64,000 nt of DNA from Actinospica sp035712985 (GTDB lineage Bacteria; Actinomycetota; Actinomycetes; Streptomycetales; Catenulisporaceae), in NCBI GenBank assembly GCA_035712985.1, contig DASTAE010000255.1, positions 1-64,000 on the forward strand, in the 5' to 3' direction. The notes under the pieces were generated by a model. It saw nothing but the letters and a program-made list of their open reading frames with translations. It searched no databases and was not told the DNA's origin. Of this stretch, positions 59,771 through 64,000 are shown piece after piece. Position numbers and translations under genes: made by a program. The stretch's first letter is position 1. Every line of letters begins with the position of its first letter.

Positions 59771-61387
59771 ATGAGCTCCGCCGACATCCTCTTCGACAAC
59801 GGCCCGGTCTTCGGCGCCGAGGGCCCGGTCGCCGTCCTCGGCGGACGGATCGCCGCGGTCGGCCCGCACGCCAGGGAGCTCGCCGGGCCGCGCACCGAGC
59901 ACGTCGACCTGGCCGGGAGGCTGCTCGTCCCCGGCTTTCAGGACTCGCACATCCACGCCGTCTCCGGCGGGCTCGAACTCGGCCGCTGCGAGCTGAGCGC
60001 GCTCCGCACGGCACCCGAGTACCTCGACGCGATCGCCGGGTACGCCGCCGCGAATCCCGGCCAGGAGTGGATCACCGGCGGCGGCTGGTCCCTCGACGCC
60101 TTCCCGAACGGCCTGCCGACAGCGGCCGCGCTCGACGCCGTGGTCCCGGACCGCCCCGTCTTCCTGCCGAACCGCGACCACCACGGCGCCTGGGTCAACA
60201 CCCGTGCGCTCGAACTCGCCGGGATCACCCGGGACACCCCCGACCCGGCCGACGGACGCGTCGAGCGCGACGCGGACGGCGAGCCGACCGGCATGCTGCA
60301 GGAGGGTGCCATCGGCCTGGTCGAGAGGCTGCTTCCGCACGTCTCCGACGAGGAGATGGACGCCGCCTTCGACCGCGCCCAGGCCCTGTTGCACTCGCTC
60401 GGAGTCACGGCCTGGCAGGACGCGCTGGTCGGCAGCGGGCTCGGCCTGCCGGACAACTTCGGCGTGTACCTCAGGGCGGCCGCCTCCGGCCGGCTCACGG
60501 CCCGCGTGCGCGGCGCCCTGTGGTGGGAGCGCGACCGCGGCGCCGAGCAGATCGAGGGCTTCCTCGAGCGGCGCCGGATCGGGCGCGAGGCGGGCGACGG
60601 GCGCTTCGACCCGGGCAGCGTGAAGATCATGCAGGACGGGATCATCGAGAACGGCACCGCCGCGCTGACCTCGCCGTACTGCGGCTGCGGCGGCGCGCGC
60701 CCGAACAGCGGCCTCAGCTTCGTGGACCCCGAACTGCTGCGCGGCTACGTGACCGGGCTCGACGCAGAGGGCTTCCAGGTGCACTTCCACGCGCTCGGCG
60801 ACCGGGCCGTGCGCGAGGCCCTGGACGCGCTCGAGACGGCCCGCAAGGCCAACGGCCCGAGCCTGCTGCGGCACCACCTCGCGCATCTGCAGGTCGTGAA
60901 CCCCGAGGACGTGCCGCGTTTCGCCGCCCTCGACGCCGTCGCGAACATCCAGCCGCTGTGGGCCTGCCACGAGCCGCAGATGGACGAGCTGGCGATCCCG
61001 CTCCTCGGCGACGAGCGGGCCGGCTGGCAGTACCCCTTCCGGGGCCTGCTGGCCGCGGGCGCGCGGCTCGCGGCGGGCAGCGACTGGCCGGTCTCCAGCC
61101 CCGACCCGATCCAGGGGATCCACGTCGCGGTCAACCGGGTCACCCCCGGCGGCGACGGCGCCCCGCTCACCCCCGACGAGAGGATCGGCCTCGCCGAGGC
61201 GCTCACCGCGTACACCGCGGGAACCGCGTACGTGAACCACCTCGACCGGACCGGCCGTATCGCCCCCGGGCTGCTCGCCGACCTGGCCGTGCTCGACCGC
61301 GACCCCTTCGCCGGACCGGGCGAGGCGATCCACGAGGCGCGGGTGGCCGCCACGTACGTCGGCGGAACCCTGGTATACGAGGCCTGA
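59771..61387 (+). CDS. YtcJ-like metal-dependent amidohydrolase
   Basis: The 538 residues carry the amidohydrolase metal motif in LLVPGFQDSHIHAVSG (HxH). VKIMQDGIIENGTAAL holds a usual Lys or metal-bridge region. VHFHALGDRAVREALDA and LRHHLAHLQVV each carry a metal His, and AGSDWPVSS carries the catalytic Asp. YtcJ-type enzymes hydrolyse amides or imidic rings (such as imidazolonepropionate-like, N-substituted formamides). The substrate is likely what the upstream permease imports. The start codon directly follows the permease stop. Confidence 0.88.
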   Translation: MSSADILFDNGPVFGAEGPVAVLGGRIAAVGPHARELAGPRTEHVDLAGRLLVPGFQDSHIHAVSGGLELGRCELSALRTAPEYLDAIAGYAAANPGQEWITGGGWSLDAFPNGLPTAAALDAVVPDRPVFLPNRDHHGAWVNTRALELAGITRDTPDPADGRVERDADGEPTGMLQEGAIGLVERLLPHVSDEEMDAAFDRAQALLHSLGVTAWQDALVGSGLGLPDNFGVYLRAAASGRLTARVRGALWWERDRGAEQIEGFLERRRIGREAGDGRFDPGSVKIMQDGIIENGTAALTSPYCGCGGARPNSGLSFVDPELLRGYVTGLDAEGFQVHFHALGDRAVREALDALETARKANGPSLLRHHLAHLQVVNPEDVPRFAALDAVANIQPLWACHEPQMDELAIPLLGDERAGWQYPFRGLLAAGARLAAGSDWPVSSPDPIQGIHVAVNRVTPGGDGAPLTPDERIGLAEALTAYTAGTAYVNHLDRTGRIAPGLLADLAVLDRDPFAGPGEAIHEARVAATYVGGTLVYEA

Positions 61388-61395
61388 TCAGCCGG

Positions 61396-61836
61396 TCAGC
61401 GCGGGGCGCGCAGCATGAAGATGTCCACGGGGGTCTCGGTCACGGCGGTGAATCCGTGCCGTTCGTACAGCCACCGCGACCGGCTCCCGTGCAGCACGTT
61501 GACGCGCACGACGAGGCGCTCGCGGTCGCAGCGTTCGAGCAGCGCGGCCAGCACCGCGGAGCCGACCCCCTCGCCCTGCCAGCGCGGGTCGATGTAGAAG
61601 TGCTCGAGCCAGTGCGCGTCCACGTCGGGGCGCAGCGCGATGCAGCCGGCGAACGCGCCCTCGATCTCGATCACCCAGGTGTGTCCGGCGTCGAATCCGT
61701 CGCGCAGCCGCTGCCGCACCCGATCGGGGTCGTAGCGCCCGAGCCGCTCGAGATCCGGGCGCAGCGTCACGGCGCGTAACTCCGCGATCTGCTCAACGTC
61801 CGCATCTTCGGCGGGGCGCAACTCCCAATCGGCCAT
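61396..61836 (-). CDS. GNAT-family N-acetyltransferase
   Basis: The 146-residue single-domain GNAT has LRPAEDADVEQIAELRAVT, YIDPRWQGEGVGSAVLAALL (acyl-CoA loop) and a C-terminal RWLYERHGFTAV. Short GNATs of this size often modify small amines or antibiotics. The substrate is unknown. The ATG at 61836 was chosen. Confidence 0.88.
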   Translation of the reverse strand: MADWELRPAEDADVEQIAELRAVTLRPDLERLGRYDPDRVRQRLRDGFDAGHTWVIEIEGAFAGCIALRPDVDAHWLEHFYIDPRWQGEGVGSAVLAALLERCDRERLVVRVNVLHGSRSRWLYERHGFTAVTETPVDIFMLRAPR

Positions 61837-61888
61837 GACCCGGAGACTAGCGCACTGAGCTGCGATGAGTCTCCATGAGGAGAATAAA

Positions 61889-61924
61889 GATCCGGGCTCG
61901 CACACACGGCGGCGAGCCCGGATC
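61889..61924 (-). terminator. Hairpin terminator after the first secreted transglycosylase
   Basis: GATCCGGGCTCGC (61889-61901) pairs perfectly with GCGAGCCCGGATC (61912-61924). It ends 11 bp beyond the stop of the reverse-strand gene, and on that strand is followed by TTTATTCTCC. Confidence 0.75.
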
Positions 61925-61934
61925 CGGAGCGTGA

Positions 61935-62726
61935 TCAGGAGTTGGCGATCGCGTGCACCATATAAGCCGCCTGCGACTCCCACTGGGCGTAGAGCGAGCC
62001 GTCGAAGGAGCGCTGCACGGACTGCGCGGCGTCGGACAGGCTCATGCCCTGGTAGCCCGACGGCAGCTCCCTGAGGAAGGCCTTGGCCGCGTAGGTCGGG
62101 TCGGTCAGCTCGGACGGGGTGCCCCAGCCCATCGACGGACGCTGCTGGAACAGGCCCAGCGAGTCGCGGTCGCCGTAGTGCAGGTTGCGCAGCGTGGACT
62201 CCTGCATGGCCGTGGCCACGGCGATGGTCGCGGCGTACGGCGAGAGGTTCAGGTCCTTGGCGGCCTGCACGATCGCGGTGGCGTTGTTCCACTGGTCCGA
62301 GTTCGGGGTGAACGACTGCTGCCAGCCCACGGTGCCGGTCGGCTCGAGCGCGGAGAAGCCGACGCCCGCATAGGGCTTCGAGGACGCCGTCGTCGAGGTC
62401 GACGACGTGGTCGAGGCGGACTCGTGCGCCTTGTGCCCGGCCTTCGAGGCCGTGTGCGTCACGGTGGTGGTCGTGGTGGTGGCGGCCTTCGCTGCGGCCG
62501 GCTTGGCCGGGGCGGCGCTCTTCTTGGCCGGGGCGGCGGCCGTGTGCTGCGCGGCCGCGTGCTGCACGGTCGCGTGGGCCGGGGTCGAGGCGGCGGCGGG
62601 CCTGGCGGACGCGGCCGCGGTCAGCGGGGCCACGGCGACGACCACCGCGGCGACGGCGAGGCCGATCGCGGGGGCGTGGGTGATCGGGTTGCGCAGGAAC
62701 GCGCGGGCATGGCGGAACGACGACAC
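61935..62726 (-). CDS. Secreted lysozyme-fold (transglycosylase-like) protein, c-di-AMP-controlled
   Basis: The 263 residues start with a signal peptide (about residues 15-42: AIGLAVAAVVVAVAPLTAAA). A long Ala/Thr/Lys-rich linker (about 45-120) leads to a C-terminal lysozyme-fold domain. This domain has VATAMQESTLRNLHYGDRDS (catalytic-type Glu region), LGLFQQRPSMGWGT and YAAKAFLRELPSGYQGM. Such exported proteins are thought to cleave peptidoglycan during growth or germination. The GTG at 62726 follows GGAGAGG at longer spacing. A c-di-AMP riboswitch with its own promoter precedes it. Confidence 0.85.
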   Translation of the reverse strand: MSSFRHARAFLRNPITHAPAIGLAVAAVVVAVAPLTAAASARPAAASTPAHATVQHAAAQHTAAAPAKKSAAPAKPAAAKAATTTTTTVTHTASKAGHKAHESASTTSSTSTTASSKPYAGVGFSALEPTGTVGWQQSFTPNSDQWNNATAIVQAAKDLNLSPYAATIAVATAMQESTLRNLHYGDRDSLGLFQQRPSMGWGTPSELTDPTYAAKAFLRELPSGYQGMSLSDAAQSVQRSFDGSLYAQWESQAAYMVHAIANS

Positions 62727-62737
62727 GGTGAAGACAG

Positions 62738-62955
62738 CCTCTCCTTCGGCCGCCTACCGGGTTAGCTGTCGGGCTCGGGCGGAAGGTGAGGTTCGCCCTA
62801 CGGTCCTTTATGCACGTGGAGTAAGACTCCGGTCACGATGTGCACCCAGGGGACCGATTCGCCCCGGGGACCGCCGCTGACGTGCGGCGTATTGGGTCCC
62901 CGGCTCCCCTCGCGGGGACTCGGCGGGTGCGCCCGGTGCCGGACTTAGTTCACGG
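62738..62955 (-). promoter_or_regulatory. c-di-AMP riboswitch (ydaO/yuaA type)
   Basis: On the reverse strand the leader shows the conserved blocks of the ydaO/yuaA RNA: GGGGAGCCGGGGACCCAATA, GGGGCGAATCGG, then AGGGCGAACC, GAGCCCGACAGCTAACC and GGTAGGCGGCCGAAGGAG. In actinobacteria this RNA precedes genes for resuscitation-promoting factors and other wall hydrolases, and cyclic di-AMP binding represses expression. The exact 5' limit is approximate. Confidence 0.85.
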
Positions 62956-62978
62956 CGTCAGCCGGTCGCACGACAACG

Positions 62979-63007
62979 ACCATACATACCTTGTCGTGAC
63001 TTGTCAC
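62979..63007 (-). promoter_or_regulatory. Promoter of the riboswitch transcript
   Basis: On the reverse strand GTGACA (63007-63002), 5 of 6 to consensus, is followed after exactly 17 bp by TATGGT (62984-62979). The start would be near 62972, giving a leader of about 246 nt. Confidence 0.65.
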
Positions 63008-63026
63008 AAATCGTGTCCAAAACGGA

Positions 63027-63054
63027 CAGAGCGTGACCGACGGGCCACGCTCTG
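63027..63054 (-). terminator. Hairpin terminator after the second transglycosylase
   Basis: CAGAGCGTG (63027-63035) pairs with CACGCTCTG (63046-63054), 54 bp beyond the stop of the 63108 gene and just before the next promoter. There is no T-tract. Confidence 0.65.
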
Positions 63055-63107
63055 CCGAGAAATTCATGAGTTTTCGGCTGTTTCCGGCCGAATCGGATGC
63101 GCCGGAA

Positions 63108-63977
63108 CTAGCTGGGAGCCTGCCCGTTGACGATGTCGTACACCATCGTCGTGGCCTGCTTCTGCCACTGTGCGTAAGCGGTCGGATACCCGGAGCGCTG
63201 CACGTCCTGCGCGGCCTCCCAGAGGTAGATGCTCTGGTAGTCCGGGGCGTCGGCCTGGAGGGCGGCCAGGAAGGCGTTCGCCGCGTACGAGGGCGTCGTC
63301 AGCTCCGAGGCGGTGCCCCAGCCCATCGAGGGACGCTGCTGGAACAGGCCCAGCGAGTCCGCGTCGGTCGCGGTGGTGAGGTTGATCAGCTGCGATTCCT
63401 GGATCGCGGTGGCGACGGCGACCACGGCCGCGTAGAGCGGCATGCCGCGCTTCTCGGCCACCTCGACGATCGTGCGCGCGTTCTCCCACTGGTCGGTGCT
63501 CGGGGTGAACGTGTTCTGCGATCCGTACTCGGCGACCGGCTCGAGCGCGCCCCAGGTGACCGAGGCGTAGGGGTTCGAGGAGCTGGGCGACGCGCTGGCG
63601 CTGGCCGAGGCGCTCGCCGACGCGGAGGCCGACGCCGAGGCGCTGGCGGACGCGGAGGCCTTCGCCGATATCTTGACCTGCGAGACCTTGGGCGTCGGGG
63701 TCGCCGTGGTGCGCGCGGCGGTGGGGGAGGCGCTGGCCGACGCGCTCGCCGAGGTGGCGGCGGCGGTGGCCGGGGCGACGTCCGCGGTGGCCGTGTTGGG
63801 GGTGGTGGTCGGGTGGTGGCCCGAGATCGTCATCGCGGCGGCGACACCGCCCGGAGCGCCGACGACGGTTCCGGCGAGCGCCGCGACGGTGATCGCCGGG
63901 TACTTGCGCGTCCAGGACTGGCTGGCGTCGGAGCGGACGATCGGCGATTTGCGGCTGTGTTTCGCGTGACTGCCCAC
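63108..63977 (-). CDS. Secreted lysozyme-fold protein, paralogue with Ala-Ser repeat linker
   Basis: The 289 residues have an N-terminal signal/anchor (PAITVAALAGTVVGAPGG region), a Thr/Pro/Ser linker, an uninterrupted Ala-Ser repeat of about 30 residues, and the C-terminal lysozyme-fold domain (VATAIQESQLINLTTATDAD, LGLFQQRPSMGWGT). It is closely paralogous to the 61935 gene. GTG at 63977 is the start. The 23 bp before the window edge contain AGGAGAGG, matching the end of the riboswitch leader of the first gene, so a second c-di-AMP riboswitch is probably just outside. Confidence 0.83.
   Translation of the reverse strand: MGSHAKHSRKSPIVRSDASQSWTRKYPAITVAALAGTVVGAPGGVAAAMTISGHHPTTTPNTATADVAPATAAATSASASASASPTAARTTATPTPKVSQVKISAKASASASASASASASASASASASASPSSSNPYASVTWGALEPVAEYGSQNTFTPSTDQWENARTIVEVAEKRGMPLYAAVVAVATAIQESQLINLTTATDADSLGLFQQRPSMGWGTASELTTPSYAANAFLAALQADAPDYQSIYLWEAAQDVQRSGYPTAYAQWQKQATTMVYDIVNGQAPS
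63589..63664. repeat. Coding repeat for the Ala-Ser tract
   Basis: A run of about 75 bp of alternating GCC/GCG and TCC/AGC-type codons encodes an Ala-Ser tract. Codons are mixed, so it is a protein-level repeat more than an exact DNA microsatellite. Length variation between strains is likely. Confidence 0.6.
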
Positions 63978-64000
63978 GGTCGGGTAAACGGCCCTCTCCT

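Overview
The window is very GC-rich with strong third-position GC bias, many GTG starts, ATGA/GTGA stop-start overlaps and typical actinomycete families: GntR/YtrA-type ABC cassettes, a tandem-FHA ABC transporter, a sedolisin protease, a Tat-exported rhamnosidase, a 6C small RNA and a c-di-AMP riboswitch ahead of a cell-wall enzyme. It is most likely chromosomal DNA from a filamentous actinobacterium (Streptomyces / Catenulisporales-like). The order is my inference. No phage, IS element, CRISPR array or plasmid gene was seen.

0-11.5 kb: the end of a small membrane-protein gene, a nuclease-domain remnant, a MerR-PP2C fusion with a MerR-style promoter, a class A penicillin-binding protein, and a marR-ABC-ABC operon for a heterodimeric exporter. 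A decayed SDR gene carrying an 8-bp tandem repeat, a double-GNAT protein, a VOC remnant and an AIM24-type pair follow. 11.5-24.5 kb: a secreted S53 peptidase, DoxX, paaK with a TetR-type palindrome, a first GntR-ABC-permease cassette, membrane proteins, a flippase-like LPG-synthase-TM protein, a RibD/DHFR-like reductase, Nudix, GNAT and epimerase genes. 24.5-31 kb: a one-chain assimilatory nitrate reductase fused to a diflavin reductase, with a GlnR-like upstream element, then a SUFU-domain protein, an alcohol dehydrogenase and an ABM monooxygenase.

31-42 kb: a Tat-exported GH78 enzyme behind a LacI-type operator, a second GntR-ABC-permease cassette extended by a PAP2 phosphatase, a 1038-residue Hsp90/sacsin-like ATPase, a deletion scar joining two 5'-truncated divergent genes (marR and an MBL hydrolase), and tRNA-Gly(GCC) and tRNA-Val(GAC). 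42-52 kb: a tandem-FHA ABC transporter, a TrmB/LuxR-like regulator, a lipoprotein, a SIMPL protein, a PAC2 protein, DUF1266, the 6C RNA, and an SPFH protein coupled to a 169-residue partner.

52-64 kb: an atypical HAD hydrolase, an HTH protein, two coupled basic proteins sharing a C-x-T-H / W-C-x2-C motif, a CmpX-like channel, an ABC-F ATPase, a TetR-APC permease-amidohydrolase catabolic module, and two paralogous secreted lysozyme-fold proteins. The first of these has a complete promoter and c-di-AMP riboswitch. The second runs to the window edge. Several genes (marR, pbp, adh, two hypotheticals) have a TANNNT -10 box 6-7 nt before the start codon, which suggests leaderless mRNAs.
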